A DNA stretch of 64,000 nt from Pseudalgibacter alginicilyticus. Its GTDB lineage: Bacteria > Bacteroidota > Bacteroidia > Flavobacteriales > Flavobacteriaceae. A program made the translations under genes and the position numbers. The notes beneath the pieces were generated by a model. The model saw only the letters and a list, made by a program, of their open reading frames with translations. It did no database searches and was not told where the DNA came from. This document shows, piece by piece, positions 1 to 7,461 of the stretch (positions are counted from its first letter, which is position 1; every line of letters begins with the position of its first letter). Location: positions 3,213,501 through 3,277,500 of the forward strand of contig NZ_CP012898.1 of the NCBI RefSeq assembly GCF_001310225.1. The letters are read 5' to 3'.

Positions 1-452
1 GGAAATCAGGAGGTATGGTTGCTGATGCGCTTCATTTTTTAGGAGCAGATATCACGTATTTTGCTCGTAGTGAAAAACAAGAAGCCAAAGGCAAAGGCTA
101 TGAGTTTTTACCTTTAGAAGAATTGCTTGAGGTAAACGAAGTACTAATTGCATGTTTAAATAAAAATACCATTTTATTGCATGAAAACGAGTTTTCTAAA
201 TTGGGTAATAAAAAGATATTATTTAACACAGGATTATCGCCTGCATGGGATGCCAAGCCATTTGAAGAATGGTTAAATACAGGTGATAATGTTGTGTACT
301 GTGATACCCTTGGTGCTTTAGGTCATGAGCACTTATTAAGCAAACCAAACGTAAATTGCTTACAGGTTTCTACAGGTAGAACTCAACAAGCATTTATAAG
401 GCTAAGTGAAAAAGTTTTAGCAAATGTAACCGCTTACTTTAAAAAGCAATAG
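1..452 (+). CDS. NAD(P)-binding 2-hydroxyacid dehydrogenase-like protein, C-terminal part (5' end outside window)
   Basis: The frame is open to the left edge (codons for K-S-G-G precede the first ATG at 15), so the gene begins outside the window and only about 150 residues are visible. The visible part looks like the nucleotide-binding domain of the D-isomer-specific 2-hydroxyacid dehydrogenase superfamily: a glycine-rich turn (KSGGMVADALHFLGA), then beta-alpha units, a LFNTGLSP segment and a closing STGRTQQAFIRLSEKVLANV helix. Substrate cannot be read from this fragment. It converges on the aspartate dehydrogenase-like gene, with the two 3' ends overlapping by 14 nt, so no terminator separates them. 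Family assignment is by motif reading only. Confidence 0.75.
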   Translation, partial: KSGGMVADALHFLGADITYFARSEKQEAKGKGYEFLPLEELLEVNEVLIACLNKNTILLHENEFSKLGNKKILFNTGLSPAWDAKPFEEWLNTGDNVVYCDTLGALGHEHLLSKPNVNCLQVSTGRTQQAFIRLSEKVLANVTAYFKKQ

Positions 453-1251
453 GAGCAGTTATATTTCTTAATGTATTAACAATACTCCAGCCTGCAATTT
501 GTGCTGTTTGACTATAAATGTCTATAACAGCATGAACTTGCTGGCTTTTTATTGCAATACGGTGTTTGTCTCCAACGTAATCTGGAACAGATGTAATGGA
601 GACCTTAACATTTTCAGGTCCTGTGGAAGCCAATGCTGCAGCTACAGAAACGTTTACTTGATGCGGAAAAAGTGTAATAGCCTCAACAGCATTTCCTTCA
701 AAAACTTGACGTGTTTCGGTTTCTATAATATCATCATAAACAGGGGTTCGTCTTAAAGGTCTTGGCCCTTTTGTTGTATCAAAGGTTACTGTACTGGATT
801 CCATTAAAGAAACTGTTCTTAAAACATCAAAACCACCAATGGCACCAGATGCTATATGAACGCGTGTTCGGTTTTCTGAAGCTGTTTTTTTAACCAATTC
901 ATAAAATTCTGCATCAGCAAGACCTCCAATAGAAAGCGTTACAATAGAGGAACCGTTCTTTAAGGCGGGAATCACTAATTCCTTCAAAGCGTCTGGAGAT
1001 GCTATTTCAGCAATATAATCAGGTTTTAAGTCTAATAAATCTTGTAGCGAACAGCATGCGATGCATGAGCCACCGTTTTTAGATTGTTGAATGAAGTTAG
1101 CAAAATTTTGAGCTTTTTCAAAAGTTCTTGAATAGGTGCCAATAATTTTATAATCGGGTAATAAGCCTTTGTCTAATGCTTGTAATACTATGCTTGCAAG
1201 CTTTCCGCAGCCAACAATAGCTAATGTTTTAGTTTCCATACAGGCAAACAT
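439..1251 (-). CDS. aspartate dehydrogenase-like protein (NadX/DUF108 family)
   Basis: The 270-residue length fits the L-aspartate dehydrogenase family, which oxidises aspartate to iminoaspartate with NAD(P) as a first step towards NAD or in amino acid metabolism. The N-terminus is a Rossmann fold with the glycine motif AIVGCGKLAS. The centre has SIGGLAD and the family hallmark ASGAIGGFDVLR, followed by the DUF108 catalytic domain with a TLFPHQVNVSVAAALA segment. Two starts are possible, at 1251 or at the internal ATG at 1239 (METKTLAIVG); the second puts the Rossmann strand at the usual distance from the N-terminus. No upstream SD sequence is visible. nadE occurs elsewhere in the window but not beside it, so a role in NAD synthesis is only an inference. 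Confidence 0.75.
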   Translation of the reverse strand: MFACMETKTLAIVGCGKLASIVLQALDKGLLPDYKIIGTYSRTFEKAQNFANFIQQSKNGGSCIACCSLQDLLDLKPDYIAEIASPDALKELVIPALKNGSSIVTLSIGGLADAEFYELVKKTASENRTRVHIASGAIGGFDVLRTVSLMESSTVTFDTTKGPRPLRRTPVYDDIIETETRQVFEGNAVEAITLFPHQVNVSVAAALASTGPENVKVSITSVPDYVGDKHRIAIKSQQVHAVIDIYSQTAQIAGWSIVNTLRNITAPIAF

Positions 1252-1418
1252 ATTGCTTTTTTAATTCAAAACCAATTACGTTTTTTTTGGCTTAAATATT
1301 CCTATATTTTAATTTTTATTAAAGAAAATAATCATACTAAAATCTAAACTTAGTAGTTTGTTTGAATAATGAATTAAGATGTTTGTTATAGCAGATTAAA
1401 AGAAATATAAAAGAGAAT

Positions 1419-3365
1419 TTAATTTCGCTTTTTCTTCTTTCTAAATTTCGCTTTGTTTTTTCTTTGGTTAAAAGGAATGGCATCATCAAAGGTATGTTTA
1501 GCCTTGTTTGGTTTGTTTTTACGCCAGCTGTTGTTGTCAGGAAGTAGTACTTTTAGTAAATCTTGACGACCTAATTTGTTTAAGGTATTTTTAATCCAGG
1601 CTTTATTTTCATCTTTGTACCAAAAGAAAAACCGATGCTGTTCATCTTTTTCTTTACGGGTTTTTGGAGTATTTACTTTTTTTAGGGTGTAGGGGTGGTA
1701 ACCGCTATAATAAATAACTGTTGCAACCGTCATAGGAGTAGGGGTAAAGCCCTGTACTTGCTCCAATTGAAAGCCCATATCTTTGGTTTCGGCAGCGAGA
1801 TTAGCCATGTCTTCAGCTTCACATGCTGGATGATTTGAAATAAAATATGGGATTAATTGTAATTTTAAATTGTTTTTAATATTTATTTTATCAAAACGTT
1901 CTTTAAACTTATGAAAATAAGAAAAAGAAGGTTTTCTCATCAGTTTTAAAACAGGATCGCTGGTATGTTCTGGAGCTACCTTTAATCTGCCAGAAATGTG
2001 CTTGGTCATGACCTCTTCAGTATAGGCATCTAACTCTTTTGGATCAGAGTTTTTATTGAATTCTGGTACCAGCATATCATGGCGTATACCACTACCAATA
2101 AATGATTTTTTTATTTTTGGATGACTATCAACCGCCTGGTACAATTCTGTTAAGGGTTTGTGAGAGGTGTCTAAGTTACTACAAATAACAGGTGAAATAC
2201 ATGAAGGCGCAACACATTTATCGCATATAGATTGCACTTTACCTTTCATTTTATACATGTTGGCACTTGGTCCACCAATATCTGATAGATAGCCTTTAAA
2301 ATCAGGCATATTTGCTACAGTATCTACTTCTCGTAATACAGATTCTTTACTCCGTGAGGCAATAAATTTACCCTGATGTGCCGAAATGGTACAAAAGCTA
2401 CACCCTCCAAAACACCCCCGATGAATGTTGATGGAAAATTTAATCATTTCGTAAGCAGGAATAGGTCCGCGTTTATTGTATTTAGGATGTGGTAGCCGTG
2501 TATAAGGTAATTCAAAAGAAGCATCAATTTCATCCTCCGTCATGGTTGGGTATGGTGGATTAATCATCAATGTTTTATTACCAATCTTTTGAAAAATACG
2601 TCTTGCAGCTAATTTATTACTTTCTTGTTCTATGGTTTTAAAATTGGAAGCATATGCTTTTTTATCCTGTAAACATTTTTCATGCGAAGCAATTTCAACA
2701 TCTTCCCAATTGCTATTTTTAGGAATAGCATCTTTAGAATCTATTAAAAGTGCAGTTTGCAACACCGTGTTTATATTGCTAAAAGGGACCCCTTTTTGTA
2801 GTAATCGAACAACTTCCCGCAAAGGTTGTTCTCCCATACCATACACTAACATGTCAGCTTTTGAGCTCTCTAAAATAGAAGGCATTAATTTGTCACTCCA
2901 ATAATCATAATGTGTTACACGACGTAATGATGCTTCAATACCTCCAATTAAAACAGGGACATTAGGCCACTTTTCTTTTAAAATATTAGAATATACGGTA
3001 GTAGCATAATCGGGTCTAAAACCAATATCGCCATTGGGTGTGTATGCGTCTTTGTCACGCTTTTTTTTGTTGGCGTTGTAATTGCTAATCATTGGATCCA
3101 TACAACCACCTGTAACTGCAAAAAACAATTTTGGCGCTCCCATTTTTACAAAATCCTGTAAATTATCATTCACATTGGGTTGCGGTACAATGGCCACACG
3201 TAGCCCATAACTTTCCAAAATACGGCCAATGACTGCTGGTCCAAATGACGGATGGTCTACATAGGCATCCCCACTAAATAGGATGACGTCCAAGGCATCC
3301 CAACCGCGAATCTTTACCTCTTTGTTTGTGGTAGGCAACCAATCTGAAAGTTTTAACTCTTGCAT
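1419..3365 (-). CDS. ygiQ: YgiQ family radical SAM protein
   Basis: A 648-residue protein of the YgiQ (UPF0313) family. These combine an N-terminal B12-binding-like domain with a radical SAM core; the reaction is not established. The N-terminal part carries the family segments LFSGDAYVDHPSFG and LIGGIEASLRRVTHYDYWSD. The radical SAM cluster motif is CFGGCSFC in INIHRGCFGGCSFCTISAH. Further cysteines lie in a second cluster (CDKCVAPSC). The C-terminal 40 residues are very basic (KKNKAKFRKKKKRN), as is common in the family and possibly nucleic-acid binding. It stands alone. A TAnnTTTG element lies immediately upstream on the minus strand. It marks the left edge of the accessory island. Confidence 0.93.
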   Translation of the reverse strand: MQELKLSDWLPTTNKEVKIRGWDALDVILFSGDAYVDHPSFGPAVIGRILESYGLRVAIVPQPNVNDNLQDFVKMGAPKLFFAVTGGCMDPMISNYNANKKKRDKDAYTPNGDIGFRPDYATTVYSNILKEKWPNVPVLIGGIEASLRRVTHYDYWSDKLMPSILESSKADMLVYGMGEQPLREVVRLLQKGVPFSNINTVLQTALLIDSKDAIPKNSNWEDVEIASHEKCLQDKKAYASNFKTIEQESNKLAARRIFQKIGNKTLMINPPYPTMTEDEIDASFELPYTRLPHPKYNKRGPIPAYEMIKFSINIHRGCFGGCSFCTISAHQGKFIASRSKESVLREVDTVANMPDFKGYLSDIGGPSANMYKMKGKVQSICDKCVAPSCISPVICSNLDTSHKPLTELYQAVDSHPKIKKSFIGSGIRHDMLVPEFNKNSDPKELDAYTEEVMTKHISGRLKVAPEHTSDPVLKLMRKPSFSYFHKFKERFDKINIKNNLKLQLIPYFISNHPACEAEDMANLAAETKDMGFQLEQVQGFTPTPMTVATVIYYSGYHPYTLKKVNTPKTRKEKDEQHRFFFWYKDENKAWIKNTLNKLGRQDLLKVLLPDNNSWRKNKPNKAKHTFDDAIPFNQRKNKAKFRKKKKRN

Positions 3366-3720
3366 AGCGCTGCAAAAATAGGTAAAAATCGGTTCCTAAA
3401 TAAGATATACTAAAGAATCAGAATAACGGACTGATTTTTTTGCCTTTCCAATACCATCCTTAGCACAAATAAAAAGTTAAAAACATGATACAAATTCTTT
3501 TGACAATTTGTAAGAAAGTATTTGTATTAGCAATAACATTGGAAAGTAAAATCGATAAGAATGACTAAGAAACTAAAAAAACGTTCCATAGCCTCTCCTA
3601 TAGACCATATTTTCCGGTCTCATTGAAAAATGCACCTATGGCATTTTTGCCTTATTTTGGAAAAGCCAGGCAAACTCCGTTTTTATCAGGAACCAATAAG
3701 ACGGATAAAAAATAAAAACT
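3366..3720. other. intergenic DNA at the left edge of the accessory island
   Basis: No ORF of useful length is found here. Apart from the ygiQ promoter candidate I see a small hairpin around 3628-3643 (AATGC / GCATT) but no transposase remnant. The stretch leads directly into the large palindrome starting at 3721. Confidence 0.4.
3373..3380 (-). promoter_or_regulatory. candidate -7 element for ygiQ
   Basis: On the minus strand the sequence reads TATTTTTG, a match to the Bacteroidota TAnnTTTG element, only about 8 nt before the ygiQ ATG. No convincing -33 TTTG is visible, so the leader would be very short or the match is fortuitous. Confidence 0.35.
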
Positions 3721-3856
3721 GGCAACCAACAAAAGATATAAATCATAGCATCCAAAATGCTAACACGAAAGTTTTTGCTTACTTTTAACGGACTATATAA
3801 AAAGCAAAAATAAAGAGCTGGGTTGAATGCTACGCTTTATATCCATATCGTTGCCA
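3721..3856. repeat. 136-bp imperfect palindrome left of higBA
   Basis: The outer arms start GGCAACCAAC and end ATCGTTGCC. Folded on itself, the left arm (3721-3754) pairs with the right arm (3823-3856) through the blocks GGCAAC, GATATAAA and TAGCAT. Inside lies a second inverted pair, GTTTTTGCTT (3771-3780) and AAGCAAAAAT (3802-3811). The nested, bulged stem recalls integron attC sites or flavobacterial dispersed palindromes, but the attC core boxes are not clearly present. A second, different palindrome of similar size follows higA, so the toxin-antitoxin pair is framed on both sides. Confidence 0.6.
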
Positions 3857-3879
3857 ACAAGCTAAAAAAATCAAAATAA

Positions 3880-3910
3880 TTACCAAATTGGTAACTTTTT
3901 ATTATATTTG
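3880..3910 (+). promoter_or_regulatory. candidate higBA promoter with operator
   Basis: A dyad with 7-bp arms and one central base, TTACCAA-A-TTGGTAA (3880-3894), is followed by the -7 element TATATTTG (3903-3910), 17 nt before the higB GTG. HigA antitoxins bind dyads overlapping their own promoter, so autoregulation at this site is the natural reading. The -33 element is not clear. Confidence 0.5.
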
Positions 3911-3927
3911 CGTCAAACAATTATAAT

Positions 3928-4221
3928 GTGAGAGTAATTGCAAAACGAACTTTACGAGATTTTTGGGAAAAACACGCTGATTGTGAAGAACAATTAAAAT
4001 CGTGGTATAGAGAAACTGAAAAATCCGAATGGAACAATATTAACGAATTAAAAAGTGAATATCCGAGTGCTAGTATTTTAAAAGACAATCGAATTGTTTA
4101 CAATATAAAAGGTAATAATTATCGCTTGATTGTAAAATTTAATTTTGAGTACGGAATATGCTGGATAAGATTTATCGGAACTCACGCTGAATATGATAAA
4201 ATTGACGCAAATAATATCTAA
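3928..4221 (+). CDS. higB: HigB family toxin (type II toxin-antitoxin)
   Basis: A 97-residue protein matching the HigB mRNA interferase family in size and pattern: N-terminal MRVIAKRTLRDFWEKHAD, a central SVxYxxKGNxYRLIVKFNF-like strand segment (here YNIKGNNYRLIVKFNF) and a C-terminal WIRFIGTHAEYDKID motif typical of the family. HigB toxins cleave mRNA at the ribosome when not bound by HigA. The start is GTG at 3928; an ATG two bases earlier is out of frame. It lies 2 nt upstream of the antitoxin gene, with toxin first as is normal for hig loci. The gene appears intact. The pair probably stabilises the island or is simply a passenger. Confidence 0.88.
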   Translation: MRVIAKRTLRDFWEKHADCEEQLKSWYRETEKSEWNNINELKSEYPSASILKDNRIVYNIKGNNYRLIVKFNFEYGICWIRFIGTHAEYDKIDANNI

Positions 4222-4223
4222 TT

Positions 4224-4580
4224 ATGAAAATATTACCAATTAGAAACGAAAATGACTATGAAAACGCACTCAACAGACTTGAGGAAATTTTTGATGCAAA
4301 AAAAGGAACCGAAGATGGAGACGAATTGGAAATCCTGTCAATTTTGATTGATAGATATGAAAATGAACAATTCCCAATCGGAATGCCTGACCCAATCGAA
4401 GCAATTAAATTCCGAATGGAACAAATGGGGATGAAACAAAAGGATTTAGCAGAAGTTGTTGGATTTAAAAGCAGAGTTAGCGAAATTTTGAATAAAAAAA
4501 GGAAACTGACTCTAGATATGATTAGAAAACTCAACACTACTCTACATATCCCTACTGAAGTTTTGATTCAAGATTATTAA
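4224..4580 (+). CDS. higA: HigA family antitoxin, XRE-type helix-turn-helix
   Basis: A 118-residue antitoxin partner of the preceding toxin. The N-terminal 65 residues are acidic and helical (YENALNRLEEIFDAKKGTED). They are followed by DPIEAIKFRMEQMGMKQKDL and a Cro/C1-type helix-turn-helix (KQKDLAEVVGFKSRVSEILN, about residues 75-95), then a short C-terminal helix ending in PTEVLIQDY. This long-N-terminus HigA form is the standard partner of this HigB type. It neutralises HigB and represses the operon, probably through the dyad at 3880-3894. The 2-nt gap after higB implies translational coupling. A large palindrome begins about 15 nt after the stop. Confidence 0.88.
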   Translation: MKILPIRNENDYENALNRLEEIFDAKKGTEDGDELEILSILIDRYENEQFPIGMPDPIEAIKFRMEQMGMKQKDLAEVVGFKSRVSEILNKKRKLTLDMIRKLNTTLHIPTEVLIQDY

Positions 4581-4594
4581 TTGAAAAAAGCCAG

Positions 4595-4730
4595 TTGGCA
4601 ACAAAGTGTATAATTAATTGCTTGTTCGAGCTTGCTTACGAAAATCCTCGCGGATTTTCTATTCGGTTTTTATTTGTTAACTTAGTTGCTTAACCACGCA
4701 ACAAACCATATACAAACACGTTGTGCCCAA
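4595..4730. repeat. imperfect palindrome right of higBA
   Basis: The outer arms are TTGGCAACAAAGTGTATA (from 4595) and, reading back from 4730, TTGGGCACAACGTGTTTGTA. At the centre is a perfect short hairpin, AAAATCC-TCGC-GGATTTT (4641-4658). From memory, this sequence type is common as a dispersed repeat in flavobacterial genomes. A degenerate, shortened copy occurs at 17112-17218, near the other end of the island. The IS3 element inserted just past its right arm. Confidence 0.65.
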
Positions 4731-4772
4731 TTTTGATCCGTCCTGAATAAAGGCTACATAATTTTAAACATT

Positions 4773-5172
4773 ATGTACAAAAATGACAAAGTAATCAGAC
4801 GGTATTCAGAACCTTTCAAACTGAAAATTTTAGCCGAACTTACAACCAGTAAACACACAAAGAGCGAACTTTGTAAACTCTACTCCATTGCTCCAACAAC
4901 GGTCAACGAGTGGATTAAAAAGTACAATCGTAAAGATCTAATGAACACCAGAGTAAAAGTGGAAACAAAAGACGAAACCTAACGAAGTGGTTCAGCGAAG
5001 CTAAATATCTAGAATTAAAGCACTTCAAAAAGAGATTGAACAGCTTAAAAAACTACTGATTAAAAAGGATTTAGATACTTTGGTTTTAGATTCATACCTT
5101 GAGGTAGCTGCCGAAGACTTAGGCTATAAATCTGTAGCTGAACTAAAAAAAAAGCTAAGTATAAAGCCTTAA
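4773..5172 (+). pseudogene. IS3 transposase orfA, disrupted
   Basis: The frame from the ATG at 4773 encodes a transposase helix-turn-helix (RRYSEPFKLKILAELTTSKH ... VNEWIKKYNR) and stops at 4980-4982. The missing C-terminal half continues in the next frame from about 5005 (ISRIKALQKEIEQLKKLL ... ELKKKLSIKP, stop at 5170-5172), including the leucine-zipper region needed for IS3 OrfA dimers. The intervening 28 nt (about 4977-5004) have no counterpart in the expected protein, so a small insertion with frameshift is the simplest explanation. A run of nine A at 5145-5153 is the probable programmed -1 frameshift site feeding into orfB. Confidence 0.75.
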
Positions 5173-6023
5173 TTAAAGCTAAAGAGAAATCTAAGGGATT
5201 TACATCTTTAACAACTATAACGCGTTGTTTTGGTCTTAAACGTGATGCGTATTATAAATACAAATCTAGAGCTGATAAGCGGTTAATACAGGAACAACAA
5301 ATTATAAAAATAGTCAGTAGAAAACGTAAATCCCTTCCTAGAGAAGGTGTGCGTAAACTCATTAGATCGTTAGACAATGAGTTTTACAAAGCCAATATTA
5401 AAGTCGGCAGAGACTCTTTATTTAGCGTACTTAGAAAGTATAATATGCTCACACTAAGAAAGAAAACCAGTGCCAGAACTACAAACTCTTATCATCGCTT
5501 TTATAAATACAATAACCTGATAAAAGATATGGAAATTACAAGGCCTAATCAGGTGTGGGTAAGCGATATTACCTACATAAGAACCATTAAAGGATTTTGT
5601 TACTTAGCACTAATAACAGATATGTATTCTAGGAAAATTGTCGGTTATGATCTAAGTGATAGCCTGGAACTAAAAGGATGTGTAAGAGCTCTAAACAAAG
5701 CTCTGTACCAAACAAAGAGCACTAAAGATTTAATACATCATTCAGACAGAGGCATACAGTATTGCAGTAATGTATACACACAAGTTCTTAAAAGAAATAA
5801 GATAGATATTAGTATGACGGAAGAAAACCATTGTTACGAAAATGCCATGGCAGAGCGTGTGAACGGCATATTAAAAGATGAATTTTACCTCGACCAAACC
5901 TTTGATAACGTGGATCGCGCGAAAAGAGCTACAAAAAATGCAATTAATTTATACAACCAAATAAGATTACATTTATCTTTAGACTATAAAACACCGAATA
6001 TGGTATATTTAAAAACAGCGTAA
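5142..6023 (+). CDS. IS3 transposase orfB (DDE integrase domain)
   Basis: The frame is open from 5142 to 6023 and would be joined to orfA by -1 slippage at the A9 run. A GTG at 5349 is the first plausible independent start but would remove the N-terminal HTH_21-like region (TRCFGLKRDAYYKYKSRADK). The integrase core shows the three acidic residues in WVSDITYI, HHSDRGIQYCS and AERVNGILKDEF, then the usual C-terminal SLDYKTPNMVY. Length (about 290 residues) is normal for IS3 OrfB. The protein itself looks functional. The damaged orfA means the fusion transposase cannot be made from this copy. Confidence 0.85.
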   Translation, partial: TKKKAKYKALIKAKEKSKGFTSLTTITRCFGLKRDAYYKYKSRADKRLIQEQQIIKIVSRKRKSLPREGVRKLIRSLDNEFYKANIKVGRDSLFSVLRKYNMLTLRKKTSARTTNSYHRFYKYNNLIKDMEITRPNQVWVSDITYIRTIKGFCYLALITDMYSRKIVGYDLSDSLELKGCVRALNKALYQTKSTKDLIHHSDRGIQYCSNVYTQVLKRNKIDISMTEENHCYENAMAERVNGILKDEFYLDQTFDNVDRAKRATKNAINLYNQIRLHLSLDYKTPNMVYLKTA

Positions 6024-6113
6024 ATCAATTATTAACCTGTAGCCATATTTCAGGACGAGACATTTGAGAAACATCACTTACTATGAATAGATTTAATAAA
6101 AAAGAATCGGATT

Positions 6114-6686
6114 TTGGAAAATAGCATATTAAAATATCTCTCAAAATACACTTTAATTACAAAGGAGTTAGAGAATGCGGTAAACGAAAGTGCATTTTTC
6201 AAAACCTATAAGAAAGGGGCAATTTTACTTAAAGAAGGTGGTTTTTCAAATGAATGTTATTTCATATTAAAAGGGTGTATTAGGAGCTATTTTTTGAAAG
6301 ATGGCGAAGAAAAAACCATAGAGTTTTATACGGAAGAAGATGTTGTCACACCCGCCAATTATGGAAAATCAACACCTTCTCGTTATTACTTAGAATGTAT
6401 AGAAGATACAGTTGTGAATGTGGGAAATCCAACCGTAGAAAAAGAAATGTATAAAAAGTACCCACAATTAGAATCCTTATCAAGAGTAATAGCTGAAGTA
6501 ATATTAACAAAGCAACAAGAATCTTTCACTGAATTTAAAACATCTACCCCAAAAGAACGCTATTTAAATTTACTTAAAACAAAACCCGATTTACTTCAAA
6601 GAGTCTCTCAATATCAAATAGCTAGCTACTTAGGTATTACACCAGAGTCGTTAAGCCGAATCAGGAAGAGAATAATAAACGAATAA
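6114..6686 (+). CDS. Crp/Fnr family transcriptional regulator
   Basis: About 190 residues. Residues 20-115 form a cyclic-nucleotide-binding-type beta roll (FKTYKKGAILLKEGGFSNEC, FILKGCIRSYFLKDGEEKTI). A dimerisation helix follows, then a short C-terminal winged helix (VSQYQIASYLGITPESLSRI). This is the compact regulator type common in Bacteroidota, usually with an unknown effector; the arginine and glutamate of true cAMP pockets are not evident. The best start is TTG at 6114, because no in-frame ATG lies near and the length then matches the family. The gene begins only 50 nt after the IS right end, so its original promoter may have been lost. It is co-directional with the DUF4386 and S41 genes and may control them. 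Confidence 0.85.
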   Translation: MENSILKYLSKYTLITKELENAVNESAFFKTYKKGAILLKEGGFSNECYFILKGCIRSYFLKDGEEKTIEFYTEEDVVTPANYGKSTPSRYYLECIEDTVVNVGNPTVEKEMYKKYPQLESLSRVIAEVILTKQQESFTEFKTSTPKERYLNLLKTKPDLLQRVSQYQIASYLGITPESLSRIRKRIINE

Positions 6687-6725
6687 ATTGATTTCTTAAC
6701 TTAAGTCAATGAGTTCAAAATAACC

Positions 6726-6769
6726 CCATGATATTTTTGTGAAAATTTTAAATAGTAAAAATATCATGG
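6726..6769. promoter_or_regulatory. perfect 13-bp inverted repeat across a start codon
   Basis: CCATGATATTTTT (6726-6738) and AAAAATATCATGG (6757-6769) are exact complements, 18 nt apart. The right arm contains the likely ATG (6766-6768) of the DUF4386 gene. As DNA it could be an operator, for example for the Crp/Fnr regulator encoded just upstream. As RNA it would fold into a hairpin hiding the start codon. The sequence alone does not decide which. Confidence 0.55.
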
Positions 6770-7461
6770 ATAAAATCAGAAAGAAATCAATTGCAGTTGG
6801 AATACTATTAATTCTTAGCATAGTAGTAGGTGTTTTGAGCATAGACCCAGTAATTGATGAAATGGGTAATTTTGAAAGTGTTTCTATCCATTCAAATGCA
6901 ATATTATTTAGAGCTTTTATGCAGTTTATTTTAGCTCTTATTTATGCAAGTATTCCTATAATATTATATTCACTACTGAAAAAAGTTAATACCAGTCTAA
7001 CGATTGGCTTTCTTGTTTTCAGAATAATTGCAGTGGCATTTATTTTTATAGGTTGGTTGAGTATACTGCTGTTATTGGTATTAAGTCAGGAGTTTGTAAA
7101 AGCAGGGAGTACTGAACTATCTCATTTTCAAACAATAGATAATTTAATACGTTCGGGTAGAGATTTGGTAAACCATGTTGCAATGCCTTTAATTCTGAGC
7201 GTGGGTAACCTAATGTTCTATGCTATTTTGTATCAATCAAAACTGATTCCTAGGTGGTTATCTGTTTGGGGGCTTGTTGCTACTGTGCTAAGTGGAATTA
7301 TTGCAAGCTTACTACTCATGTTTGATGTTATTGATATTATTACTCCTACTTATGTTTCACTAGCCTTTCCTACGGCTTTGTTGGAGATAACTTTAGCAAT
7401 ATGGTTGATAGCTAAGGGTTTTAATTCGACTATTGTAAATTCAATTATTGAGAAAAAATGA
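6766..7461 (+). CDS. DUF4386-type integral membrane protein
   Basis: A hydrophobic protein with about six membrane spans in the DUF4386 pattern: MDKIRKKSIAVGILLILSIV at the N-terminus, a SVSIHSNAILFRAFMQFILA loop-helix, and NLIRSGRDLVNHVAMPLILS before the last spans. No biochemical role is known for the family. A GTG at 6739 gives a longer frame, but the ATG at 6766 places the first membrane helix at the normal distance and lies in the right arm of the inverted repeat. The stop overlaps the next start as ATGA, so it is translationally coupled to the S41 peptidase gene. Confidence 0.75.
   Translation: MDKIRKKSIAVGILLILSIVVGVLSIDPVIDEMGNFESVSIHSNAILFRAFMQFILALIYASIPIILYSLLKKVNTSLTIGFLVFRIIAVAFIFIGWLSILLLLVLSQEFVKAGSTELSHFQTIDNLIRSGRDLVNHVAMPLILSVGNLMFYAILYQSKLIPRWLSVWGLVATVLSGIIASLLLMFDVIDIITPTYVSLAFPTALLEITLAIWLIAKGFNSTIVNSIIEKK

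Larger units (their letters stand above)
4734..6062 (+). mobile_element. IS3-family insertion sequence, nearly complete (about 1.33 kb)
   Basis: The ends form imperfect inverted repeats. The left end reads TGATCCGTCCTGAATAAAGG and the complement of the right end reads TGTCTCGTCCTGAAATATGG; both continue with CTACA. Direct TTT triplets flank the ends (4731-4733 and 6063-6065), fitting the 3-bp target duplication of IS3 elements. It carries an orfA/orfB pair with an A9 slippage run in the overlap. orfB has an intact DDE triad, but orfA is interrupted, so the copy is probably not self-mobile. At least five degraded relatives of its 3' end lie between 8.9 and 17.1 kb. Confidence 0.85.

Noticed and set aside
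499..756. Plus-strand ORF opposite the aspartate dehydrogenase-like gene
   Set aside because: Antisense shadow of a well-supported gene, with no recognisable protein features.
3926..3930. ATG at 3926 as the higB start
   Set aside because: It is out of frame with the HigB protein and is followed at once by a stop (TGA); GTG at 3928 gives the right frame.
3721..4730. True integron with attC sites
   Set aside because: No integron integrase is encoded in the window, and the R'' (RYYYAAC) and R' (GTTRRRY) boxes are not met cleanly by either palindrome; kept only as attC-like repeats.
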